Translations under genes and position numbers: made by a program | Notes under the pieces: model-generated | What the model saw: only the letters and a program-made list of their open reading frames with translations | Databases searched by the model: none | Told to the model about the DNA's origin: nothing | Shown here: positions 1-6,147 of the stretch, in pieces | How positions within the stretch are numbered: position 1 is the first letter of the stretch | Layout: the number at the start of each line of letters is the position of its first letter | From: Phycisphaerae bacterium | Lineage (GTDB): Bacteria > Planctomycetota > Phycisphaerae > UBA1845 > PWPN01 | DNA length: 6,307 nucleotides | Direction of reading: 5' to 3' | Assembly: GCA_003557125.1 (NCBI GenBank) | Contig: PWPN01000020.1 | Span: 1-6,307 of the forward strand

Positions 1-551
1 ATGTGAAAATCAACGTGCTCCAGGGCGAGCGCGAGCTCGTGCGGGACTGCCGACAGCTCGGGGAGTTCGAGCTGCGCAACATTCCGCCCATGCCGGCCGG
101 GATGCCCAAGATCGCTGTCAGCTTTCTGATCGACGAGAACGGCATTCTGAACGTGTCGGCCGTCGAGGAACGCAGCGGGCGGCAGGCGAGCATTCAGATC
201 GTGCCGACGCACGGGCTGACCTCCGACGAGGTCAAGCGGATGGAGCTCGAAGCCTACGCGCACGCACGGGAAGACATGACCGCCCATCGGCTGATTGATC
301 TGCGCAACCAGGTCGCGTTCGATACGCACAAGGCCGAGCAGATGCTCGAACGCGTGGGCGGCACCTTGAGCGACGCGAAACGGGCCGACATCATGTCCGC
401 CATGGCCGAGTTGCGTGCCTTGGCCGAGACCACCGAAGACGCTGACGTACTTTTCGACGCCTTGAACGCCTTCGATCGCACGACGTTGAAGCTGGCCGAG
501 ATGGCCATCACCGCCACCCTTCAGCAGAATAACGAAGATCGGGGGAGCTGA
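1..551 (+). CDS. hscA: Fe-S assembly chaperone HscA (Hsp70 family), C-terminal part only
   Basis: The gene enters from outside the window; the reading frame starts at base 3 and the GTG there is an internal Val codon, not a start. The visible 182 residues are the substrate-binding half of an Hsp70. The beta-sandwich signature is clear (NVLQGERELV near residue 4, IPPMPAGMPKI near 27, DENGILNVSA near 44, then HGLTSDEV near 70). A helical lid follows, and the protein ends in a short NEDRGS tail without the acidic tail of DnaK. HscA is the ATP-dependent chaperone that, with HscB, binds the scaffold IscU and promotes release of its [2Fe-2S] cluster to acceptor proteins in the cytoplasm. Assignment to HscA rather than DnaK rests on the lid and tail and on the ISC ferredoxin gene that starts two bases after the stop, the usual hscA-fdx order. 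The ATPase domain is not in the window, so its integrity cannot be judged. Confidence 0.9.
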   Translation, partial: VKINVLQGERELVRDCRQLGEFELRNIPPMPAGMPKIAVSFLIDENGILNVSAVEERSGRQASIQIVPTHGLTSDEVKRMELEAYAHAREDMTAHRLIDLRNQVAFDTHKAEQMLERVGGTLSDAKRADIMSAMAELRALAETTEDADVLFDALNAFDRTTLKLAEMAITATLQQNNEDRGS

Positions 552-553
552 TC

Positions 554-955
554 GTGGGAAATGCGCATCCGTCGGCCGGCGATGAACGGCTACAGGCCGA
601 GTCCTACCGCATCACGTTCCTTCCGATGGAACGCACGGTCGAAGTCGACTCCTCGGCGATTCCGTACGGTCATCATGGCTTGCCGGGGAGCGTCCTGGAC
701 GTCGCGCTGCATCACGGCGTCGCGATCGACCATGCCTGCGGCGGGTTCGGTGCCTGCGCGACGTGCCATGTCATTATCGAAAGCGGTTACGAAAGCTGCG
801 GCGAACCGACCGAAGACGAGGAGGACCAGCTCGATGAGGCGGTCGGCCTGACGCCCCGCTCGCGACTCGCCTGCCTCTGCGTGCCCGACGGCAAAGCGGA
901 CCTCGTCGTCCGCGTCCCCGCCTGGAACCGCAACCTCGTCAGCGAAACCGATTGA
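554..955 (+). CDS. fdx: ISC-type [2Fe-2S] ferredoxin
   Basis: A 133-residue adrenodoxin-type ferredoxin that supplies electrons for cluster assembly on IscU. The ligand pattern is C62-x5-C68-x2-C71 followed by C107, a 35-residue gap that matches the ISC ferredoxin spacing. Around the first three Cys the sequence reads ACGGFGACATCHV, and the acidic helix (TEDEEDQLDEAVGL, about residues 86-99) and SRLAC before the last ligand are typical. The C-terminal VVRVPAWNRNLVSE resembles the end of E. coli Fdx. About 17 residues precede the first beta strand (YRITFLP), which is longer than in E. coli. The GTG start is supported by a GGGGGAG ribosome-binding sequence seven bases upstream, inside the end of hscA, so the two genes are probably translationally coupled. 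C82 and C109 are additional Cys that are unlikely to be ligands. No iscX-like gene follows; the next gene is corA. Confidence 0.93.
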   Translation: MGNAHPSAGDERLQAESYRITFLPMERTVEVDSSAIPYGHHGLPGSVLDVALHHGVAIDHACGGFGACATCHVIIESGYESCGEPTEDEEDQLDEAVGLTPRSRLACLCVPDGKADLVVRVPAWNRNLVSETD

Positions 956-1041
956 CGCGTCGTCTCTTGAATGGAACAAAAAGGTTTACGTATGTACGGT
1001 TCCGTCGTAGTGTATGCCAAACGTGCAGAACGCCACTTCCC

Positions 1042-1045
1042 GGAG
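1042..1045 (+). promoter_or_regulatory. Ribosome-binding site that decides the corA start
   Basis: GGAG lies seven bases before the ATG at 1053. The in-frame ATG at 1014 has no comparable sequence upstream, so the shorter protein is preferred. Confidence 0.6.
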
Positions 1046-1052
1046 CCATCCT

Positions 1053-2135
1053 ATGTTTCGCAAACAGAACCCTCCTCCCGGCTCGCAGCCTGGCACGCTT
1101 GCGATCCCGGCGCACGCACCTGCTCCTCGTATCCGTGCGATGATCTATTCACCGGAATTATTTGAGGAACATGATGTCGATAAAGTGTGCACGCTGAAGG
1201 ATTTTCTCCGCGATGGATCCGTTACCTGGATCGATGTGCAGGGGCTCGGCAATGAGGCGGTGCTCACATCGATCGCCGAGCTCTTTCGGATTCATCCTCT
1301 TATTCTCGAGGATATCGTCAACGTACCCCAGCGACCAAAGATTGAGAACTCGCAATACCACAGCTGTCTGATCTGCTGGATGAATCGCCTTGTTCCCGAA
1401 GGAGGGATCGACCAGGAACAGGTGAGCATCGTCGTCGGCAGGGACTTCGTACTCACGTTCCAGGAACGCTCAGGAGATGTCTTCGATCCTGTCCGATCGC
1501 GTCTCCGCCAGGGCGGACCGATTATCCGAGGGTCGGGGAGCGAGTATCTCACCTATGCACTGTTGGACGCCGTCATCGATGGTTATTACCCAATTCTTGA
1601 AACCTTGGGCGATGCTCTCGACACCATCGAACAAACGATGCTCGATTCGCGAAAACCTCGCGGGTTGCGACGGATCTACAAACTCAAGCGCGAGCTTCTC
1701 TCTTTGCGGCGGGCAGTCTGGCCATTGCGCGAGGTCACCAACACCTTGCTTCGTGACGGGACCCCCTTTTTGTCGAAGAAAATACAGACGCATCTTCAGG
1801 ATTGCTACGACCATTGCATTCAGCTCATTGAGACGATCGAGGTTTATCGCGAACTGTCCGTCAGTCTCATGGAGGTCTACTTATCAATGGTGGCCAATCG
1901 GCAGAACGAAATCATGAAGACACTGACCATCACGGCCACGATCTTTATTCCACTGACTTTCGTCGCCGGGATTTACGGGATGAACTTTGAATACATGCCC
2001 GAATTATCGATCGCCTATGCGTATCCGTTATTATTGGCCATCATGCTGGTCGCGACTATGGGAATGGTCGGGTTGTTTTATCGCAAGGGATGGATCGGCG
2101 ACGGCATCAACGACGAAGACGCGACGAACCTATGA
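1053..2135 (+). CDS. corA: CorA-family divalent cation (Mg2+/Co2+) transporter
   Basis: A 360-residue inner-membrane channel of the CorA family, which takes up Mg2+ and can pass Co2+ or Ni2+ as a homopentamer. The N-terminal two thirds is the soluble alpha/beta funnel (VTWIDVQGLGN near residue 57, HPLILEDI near 81, RPKIE near 94, FVLTFQE near 132). A long helical stalk then leads into two membrane segments at about 289-308 and 323-343. The family selectivity signature YGMNFEYMPE begins at 308, with GMN at 309-311, at the end of the first membrane helix. Length is normal (T. maritima CorA has 351 residues). The start at 1053 is chosen by its ribosome-binding site; an in-frame ATG at 1014 would add 13 residues. 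The gene is 97 bases after fdx. Five 60-base lines that I counted (1141, 1561, 1921, 1981, 2041) total 145 G/C of 300, versus about 70-75% in sampled lines of fdx and the M20 gene, so the gene may have a different origin. Substrate ion cannot be fixed from sequence alone. Confidence 0.93.
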   Translation: MFRKQNPPPGSQPGTLAIPAHAPAPRIRAMIYSPELFEEHDVDKVCTLKDFLRDGSVTWIDVQGLGNEAVLTSIAELFRIHPLILEDIVNVPQRPKIENSQYHSCLICWMNRLVPEGGIDQEQVSIVVGRDFVLTFQERSGDVFDPVRSRLRQGGPIIRGSGSEYLTYALLDAVIDGYYPILETLGDALDTIEQTMLDSRKPRGLRRIYKLKRELLSLRRAVWPLREVTNTLLRDGTPFLSKKIQTHLQDCYDHCIQLIETIEVYRELSVSLMEVYLSMVANRQNEIMKTLTITATIFIPLTFVAGIYGMNFEYMPELSIAYAYPLLLAIMLVATMGMVGLFYRKGWIGDGINDEDATNL

Positions 2136-2142
2136 GATGCCA

Positions 2143-2168
2143 CCCTTTCCACCTGCCCGTGGAAAGGG
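2143..2168. terminator. Perfect 10-bp hairpin between convergent genes, possible bidirectional terminator
   Basis: CCCTTTCCAC (2143-2152) and GTGGAAAGGG (2159-2168) are exact reverse complements around a six-base loop, CTGCCC. The element lies 7 bases after the corA stop and 18 bases after the end of the opposing M20 gene, so it would form in both transcripts. Neither side has a T run, so it is not a textbook intrinsic terminator. It may block 3' exonucleases or act with Rho. Confidence 0.55.
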
Positions 2169-2186
2169 AACCGCGCTTAAGGAAAC

Positions 2187-3893
2187 TCATTCCGAGATTA
2201 ACGCGAACGTTGCCAGCGTGGTGACCGCCAAGGCCCGCTGCAAATGGGGAATGTCGATGTATTCGGCGTCGCCGTAACAGGTTTCGAGTTGGCCGGCGCC
2301 GTAGAGTGCGACCGGGTGACCGGCGCGGTGATAGATACCCGCGGCACAGCTTCCCGACCAGGCGGTCTGGGACGGGCGCGGCTCGCCCAGCGCTCGAATG
2401 GCTGCATGGAGCGCCTGCACGGGAGCCATGTCGGAAGAGCCGACATACGGGTCGCACTGGAAGCGGTCGAATGTCATTTCGACAAGGGACGGGTCGAAGG
2501 GCCGCTCGCGCAGGGTGCAGCTTTTCTGCACGCCTTTGATGATTGCCTCGCGCATCCGCTCCTGGATATCCGCCTGATTGTGCGAAGGCCCGAACGACTG
2601 CCCACCCTCGAGAACGACGTCCCCCATCGGGTTTTCCTCACCCGGGAGGATGCCACGTGCAGGCACCTGGGGGAACTTGGGCGCCATCCGCAACAGACTG
2701 CCGAGCAGGAAGGCTGCCTTGGAGATCGCATTGTCGCACGCGGCGCCCGCCCCCATGCGGCCGGCACGCCCCGACACTTCGAGAAGAAAATTCTGCGTGT
2801 CGGCTGCCGGTTTGTACTGGATGTCGAAATGCTGCTGAAGTTTGGGCTTGCCCGTTATCGGGTCGATCTGCCGCGTCAGGTCGCCGTTCAGCCGGGTGTA
2901 GTACGACAGCGCTTCCTCCATGAGCTCTATCAATTTCATGATGATGCGCTGCGGGTTGGCATTCGATTCGACGATAAGCTCCACAGCCACATGGTCGCAT
3001 GCATTGGCCGCGTGCCGACCGTACGGGCCCAGGATGCCGTGGTTCGTCTGAATGTGCTTCGCCGAAAAGAGCGGCGCCTTGGTCTCCTTCTGCATCGCAC
3101 GGCCGAGCTTTTCCAGTTCGAGGACGACGAAAGGGAACAGCTCGAGCGCGGTATACTTCGGGTCCGTACCGGCGGCGAGTCGACAGCGGTAGGAGACGGT
3201 CCCACAGTGCGCGAAGTGCGGCGAGAGGTTGGTCGGTTCGAGCATGAGCACGGGCACGCCGTCCAATCGCGCATCACGCACGAGCGACCGCGTCCCATTG
3301 CCCCCGAATTCGTCATCGGCGGCCAGGTGCAGCACGAAACCCCGCGCCGGTCGGACACCGAGCTCCCCTGCCGCTTCGAAGGCCAATTTGATCTGAGCGA
3401 TCAGCAACGCAAGATGCGCTTTGCCGTCCGCGGCGCCGCGGCCGAAGACGCGGTCTCCGGTCGATCGCGGCGCATGCCACGGCGACACGACGTCGAGGTG
3501 CCCGTGTAGAATCGCAGCCGGAGGCAAGTCCGCCTGTGTGCCCGGAACGTTGACGATCATGTTGGCGCGATCCGCGTAGAGCACCTCGATCGGAGGCACG
3601 CCCCCCTCGGCGTCAACGGCATAGCTAGGCCGAGCGAAGTCGCCATTCTCAGCGATGGCCGGGTCGATCGGCACACGCTTGCTGACGGCAGCCCCCCCGC
3701 TGATCTCGCGTATCTCGCGCTCGATGAGATCCAGCAGCGCATTTTCATTTTGTGCCGTCGCCTTGAGATCCTGCGAGGGCGCTGTGTTGATGGCTGCCAG
3801 CTCGAGCAAGGTGTTACGCAGATAGGCTGCATAGCGGTCGCTGTTAGCCTGAGCACGGACGTAATCGATCACGGAGCGATCCAGCGCTTTCAT
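2187..3893 (-). CDS. M20-family metallohydrolase (peptidase/deacylase type), long divergent member
   Basis: A 568-residue cytoplasmic protein with the M20 (ArgE/DapE/carboxypeptidase G2) plan, a family of zinc enzymes that hydrolyse peptide or N-acyl bonds. Metal-site motifs in order: HGHLDVV with H132 and D134, GRGAADGKAH with the bridging D156, AADDEFGGNG with E195, and MLEPT with E219. The lid-domain signature SGRAGRMGA...DNAISKAAFLLGSLL lies near 374-401, and the closing GSSDMAP and YGAGQLETCYGDAEYI lie near 486-546. Members usually have 350-480 residues; the excess is mainly about 130 residues between E219 and the lid signature. By eye three usual residues are replaced: the catalytic Glu before the ligand Glu is D194, the lid His is R379, and the final His ligand is C539 or Y540. 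Substrate is unknown. The start is the ATG at 3893, with GAGGTG seven bases upstream; a TTG one codon earlier is less likely. The gene lies 112 bases after the DUF547 gene and converges on corA. Confidence 0.85.
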   Translation of the reverse strand: MKALDRSVIDYVRAQANSDRYAAYLRNTLLELAAINTAPSQDLKATAQNENALLDLIEREIREISGGAAVSKRVPIDPAIAENGDFARPSYAVDAEGGVPPIEVLYADRANMIVNVPGTQADLPPAAILHGHLDVVSPWHAPRSTGDRVFGRGAADGKAHLALLIAQIKLAFEAAGELGVRPARGFVLHLAADDEFGGNGTRSLVRDARLDGVPVLMLEPTNLSPHFAHCGTVSYRCRLAAGTDPKYTALELFPFVVLELEKLGRAMQKETKAPLFSAKHIQTNHGILGPYGRHAANACDHVAVELIVESNANPQRIIMKLIELMEEALSYYTRLNGDLTRQIDPITGKPKLQQHFDIQYKPAADTQNFLLEVSGRAGRMGAGAACDNAISKAAFLLGSLLRMAPKFPQVPARGILPGEENPMGDVVLEGGQSFGPSHNQADIQERMREAIIKGVQKSCTLRERPFDPSLVEMTFDRFQCDPYVGSSDMAPVQALHAAIRALGEPRPSQTAWSGSCAAGIYHRAGHPVALYGAGQLETCYGDAEYIDIPHLQRALAVTTLATFALISE

Positions 3894-3900
3894 CAAAAAC

Positions 3901-3906
3901 CACCTC
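3901..3906 (-). promoter_or_regulatory. Ribosome-binding site that decides the M20 gene start
   Basis: On the minus strand GAGGTG precedes the ATG at 3893 by seven bases (GTTTTTG), ideal spacing. This favours that ATG over the TTG immediately before it. Confidence 0.65.
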
Positions 3907-4005
3907 TACTTGTTTCAACTTCGTACATGAGCCGAATCGCCCAATGCCCGCGTCCGCGCGATTCGCATCGATGTTCACACTTTTCCAAACCCCCGCGAAT
4001 GGCGC

Positions 4006-4920
4006 CTAAGGCGCGATTGCGCGGCGCGGACCGGGGCGGTATTCGTTCAACCTGCGATCGAACGGAATCTCCACAACCTGGTACCCGACGACCTCCTGGA
4101 GTTGGCGTCGGCGCTCCGGCGAGGCCAGATCGAGCAGCACATTGAATAGATAGCCCGTCTCAGTGCGATGGCGGGACTCCCAATACGCCAGAAAATCCGC
4201 CTCGCGATTCAAAAACATCTGCCAGACCAGAATCCATTGGCGGTCGTGGTCGAGGCGACACAGGTGCGGATTCTTGAGGCTGCGGGCCGCCGCCTGGGCA
4301 AGTTGACCGCCGAGCACAGCCCCACGGTAAGGCTGATCCGCCAGGCATGGCGTGCCCATGGCCGCACGACTTGTCGCCATCAACACGCGGGCGTCCGAGC
4401 CGCTCTCGGCCAGCATCCGTTGTTCGATCCATGCAAGATTGCATTCTTGACCGTCCACGATGAAATGGTACTCGTGTTCGAGACGCGGAAGCGAAAGATC
4501 GTACATCGTCGAGACCGGGTACCGTTCCAGGACGGCCAACAGCACGAGCGCATTGTATGCGTTGATCCAGTAGGCCACACGATCCGACCGCGTTTGGAAG
4601 TCTTCCGGCGTAAGCGTCGGCCCCGTCTGGGAAAGGATCGCGTAATAGCGCTTCAGCGCTCTGGGGGACGCCTTCAGCGTCGGATAGTCCACGAGGCCGT
4701 CGCGTACGCAATGGTCGAGCACCCTGGCCCAGTCGTGATCGGAATAGCGTACCGATTCTTCCTGGAGCAACGCGCGATTCGGTCGGATTGCCTGTTCGGC
4801 ACAGCCCGTTCCCGCGGCCCACGCTGCGCACGCCAGTCCCGCAAACAGCCATGCGCGCTGCAGGAGACGAGAGTCGCCGACTCTCCGCGGACCGTTCATG
4901 CAAGCCGTCAGCCAAGCCAT
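4006..4920 (-). CDS. DUF547 domain protein with N-terminal export signal
   Basis: A 304-residue protein of the DUF547 family, whose biochemical role is not established. The domain spans about residues 62-296. Visible family marks are YWINAYNALVLLAVLERYPV (117-136), the ECNLAWIEQRML stretch (159-170), YRGAVLGGQLAQAA (198-211) and a terminal IPFDRRLNEY (285-294), where relatives usually have a YDWSLN-like sequence. At the segment that normally reads R-x-H-F-A-L-x-C-x-S-x-S-C-P, this protein has R178 then VLMATSRAAMGTPC, so the usual His and both Cys are replaced (L180, R185, T190). C192 is the nearest Cys. The N-terminus has basic residues followed by a hydrophobic stretch (about 23-38) ending at AGTGC, so export is likely. 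The Cys at 40 is a poor lipobox match, so a lipoprotein is only possible. The ATG at 4920 has GGAG ten bases upstream, rather far; ATG at 4899 has none. It lies 257 bases downstream of rnfB on the same strand, so co-transcription is uncertain. Confidence 0.8.
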   Translation of the reverse strand: MAWLTACMNGPRRVGDSRLLQRAWLFAGLACAAWAAGTGCAEQAIRPNRALLQEESVRYSDHDWARVLDHCVRDGLVDYPTLKASPRALKRYYAILSQTGPTLTPEDFQTRSDRVAYWINAYNALVLLAVLERYPVSTMYDLSLPRLEHEYHFIVDGQECNLAWIEQRMLAESGSDARVLMATSRAAMGTPCLADQPYRGAVLGGQLAQAAARSLKNPHLCRLDHDRQWILVWQMFLNREADFLAYWESRHRTETGYLFNVLLDLASPERRRQLQEVVGYQVVEIPFDRRLNEYRPGPRRAIAP

Positions 4921-5177
4921 GCGTCGAGGTCTCCGTCAGTGCCTTCAGCCGGACCTGCACATTCAACCGGGATCGAAATAGCGATGCGTTGCTGGGCTCC
5001 CCCGCCGCTTCCGATCGGCCGGACGCACGACAAGCCGCATCCCAAGGGGGGCTGCACAGGATGCAATTCAATGGATTGCGTGTTGGCAGGCCGCCTTTCG
5101 CACGGCCCATTGTATCGGGTCGGCCTCATCCGTCGAGGGGCTGGAGGAAGGATTCCGGTTAACCCGCTGCAGGCACG

Positions 5178-6050
5178 TCAGACGGTCGCACTGGGCGGCG
5201 CCGTCTCGACACCGTCCGCGTCGGCCAGCATCTCGGCATATTCGGGAGCGGGTTTGCCAAAGTAGAGCATAACCTCGGCCGGGCATTTGGCGATGACCGG
5301 ATCGAAGTCTTCCTGGCCGGTGTACTGTTCGTAATTGAGGTAGGCCAGGTTGTCTTTGATCTCGAATGTCTCGGCCAGCATCTTCTGGCACATCTTGCAG
5401 CCGATGCAGCCGACGGTGCAGACCTGCTTGACGAGACGGCCGGGCTCTTTGTTCGAGCAGGCGATCGCGAGCATGCGGTCCTGCTTGAAGGGGATCAGCT
5501 CGATGATTCCGCGCGGGCATGCCTTGACGCACGCGCCGCAGCCGGTGCACTTGTCATAGTCGATGATCGGCAGGCCTTCGTCCATGCGCATCGCGTCGAA
5601 AGTGCAGGCAGCCACGCATTCGCCGTACCCCAGGCAGCCGTAGGTGCACGCCTGCGTCACGCCGATCACGTTGGCTTCCATGCAGCTCTGGATGCCGTCA
5701 TAGGCGACCATGCCCTTTTTCTCATGCGTACGCGCACCGCAGTGAATGATGGGGCGATAGGGAAAGGATTCCGTCACCTCGACGCCGAGGATCTCGGCGA
5801 TGCGGGCCGCGATGTCCGAGCCGCCCACGGGGCAGGCGTCGCAAGCGGCGCGCCGTTCGACGACGGCTCGTGCGAAATCGGCGCAGCCGGCGAACCCGCA
5901 CGCGCCGCAGTTGGCAGCCGGCAGTTCGTCCACGACCTGGGCGATGCGCGGATCTTCCTGGACTTTGAGTTTTTCCTTGGCGAGCCCCAGCATGCCGGCG
6001 AAAAACAACGTCAACATGAACAGGACGATCGCAGCGAAAATGACCGTCAT
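5178..6050 (-). CDS. rnfB: RnfB, Fe-S subunit of the Rnf ion-translocating ferredoxin:NAD+ oxidoreductase
   Basis: A 290-residue membrane-anchored polyferredoxin that carries electrons between ferredoxin and the Na+ or H+ translocating Rnf complex. Order of parts: one N-terminal membrane helix (about 2-24); a 4Fe-4S domain with C48-x2-C51-x4-C56-x16-C73; the conserved C104 and C123; then a two-cluster ferredoxin domain made of C135, C139, C145, C149 and C168-x2-C171-x2-C174-x3-C178 (CTGCGACVKACP). A third ferredoxin-like domain has C211, C215, C218, C221 and a lone C256-Pro. In that last domain the ligands for one cluster are missing (L225, Y243, Q246, F249). At 290 residues it is the long type, unlike the roughly 190-residue RsxB of E. 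coli. The start at 6050 is supported by GGAGAAGGAA just upstream; the open frame extends 39 codons further but would overlap rnfA. Upstream rnfA and the position of rnfB as last rnf gene fit an rnfCDGEAB operon. The C-terminal tail after about 270 is acidic and low in complexity. Confidence 0.93.
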   Translation of the reverse strand: MTVIFAAIVLFMLTLFFAGMLGLAKEKLKVQEDPRIAQVVDELPAANCGACGFAGCADFARAVVERRAACDACPVGGSDIAARIAEILGVEVTESFPYRPIIHCGARTHEKKGMVAYDGIQSCMEANVIGVTQACTYGCLGYGECVAACTFDAMRMDEGLPIIDYDKCTGCGACVKACPRGIIELIPFKQDRMLAIACSNKEPGRLVKQVCTVGCIGCKMCQKMLAETFEIKDNLAYLNYEQYTGQEDFDPVIAKCPAEVMLYFGKPAPEYAEMLADADGVETAPPSATV

Positions 6051-6054
6051 CGTA

Positions 6055-6064
6055 TTCCTTCTCC
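6055..6064 (-). promoter_or_regulatory. Ribosome-binding site that decides the rnfB start
   Basis: On the minus strand GGAGAAGGAA precedes the ATG at 6050, with AGGA-type pairing five to six bases before the start. It supports this start over the longer open frame running into rnfA. Confidence 0.65.
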
Positions 6065-6075
6065 GCGTGTCAGTT

Positions 6076-6095
6076 GAGGCGGCGTGGGCCGCCTC
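6076..6095 (-). other. Strong GC-rich hairpin in the rnfB leader
   Basis: An exact 8-bp stem: on the plus strand GAGGCGGC (6076-6083) pairs with GCCGCCTC (6088-6095) around a four-base loop. In the rnf transcript it lies 25 bases upstream of the rnfB start codon, just ahead of the ribosome-binding site, and leaves that site free. There is no T run after it, so it is more likely an mRNA stability or processing element than a terminator. That role is inference. Confidence 0.5.
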
Positions 6096-6111
6096 GCCGT
6101 TACCACGATCC

Positions 6112-6117
6112 ATTATA
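6112..6117 (-). promoter_or_regulatory. Possible -10 element (TATAAT) between rnfA and rnfB
   Basis: A perfect TATAAT lies on the minus strand in an AT-rich pocket (TTTTTATATAATGG) within otherwise GC-rich DNA, 62 bases upstream of rnfB. At 16-18 bases further upstream I find no TTGACA-like -35 (the sequence is CGCCTG), so an internal promoter is only a possibility. Confidence 0.3.
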
Positions 6118-6118
6118 T

Positions 6119-6140
6119 AAAAACGCGCGCCCCTCAGGCG
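6119..6140 (-). terminator. Weak terminator-like element after rnfA
   Basis: Eight bases past the rnfA stop the minus strand has CGCC, a TGAGG loop, GGCG, then CGCG and a run of five T. The stem is only 4 bp and is separated from the T run, so any termination would be partial. It overlaps the region just upstream of the TATAAT. Confidence 0.25.
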
Positions 6141-6147
6141 GGACACA

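Noticed and set aside
967..996. TTGAAT (967-972) and TATGTA (991-996) as a corA promoter
   Set aside because: The spacing of 18 is possible, but the -10 matches only three of six bases. The region before corA is AT-rich and may hold a promoter, but this pair does not establish it.
2244..3509. A 421-codon open frame on the plus strand, opposite the M20 gene
   Set aside because: Its product is rich in Arg, Gly and His with no recognisable domain, and it lies wholly antisense to a gene with clear M20 motifs. Long antisense frames are expected in such GC-rich coding DNA.
4002..4014. GCGCC-TAA-GGCGC hairpin at the end of the DUF547 gene
   Set aside because: Only a 5-bp stem overlapping the stop codon, with no T run after it on the minus strand; too weak to call a terminator.
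4160..5110. A 316-codon minus-strand frame and a 365-codon plus-strand frame over the DUF547 gene
   Set aside because: Neither shows family motifs; the DUF547 frame does. They are shadows of a GC-rich gene.
5109..5114. TACAAT on the minus strand as a -10 element for the DUF547 gene
   Set aside because: It matches five of six bases, but no -35 is visible 16-18 bases upstream (CTCGAC at best) and the leader would be about 180 bases. In the 257-base gap between rnfB and this gene (4921-5177) I see no other convincing signal and no coding frame.
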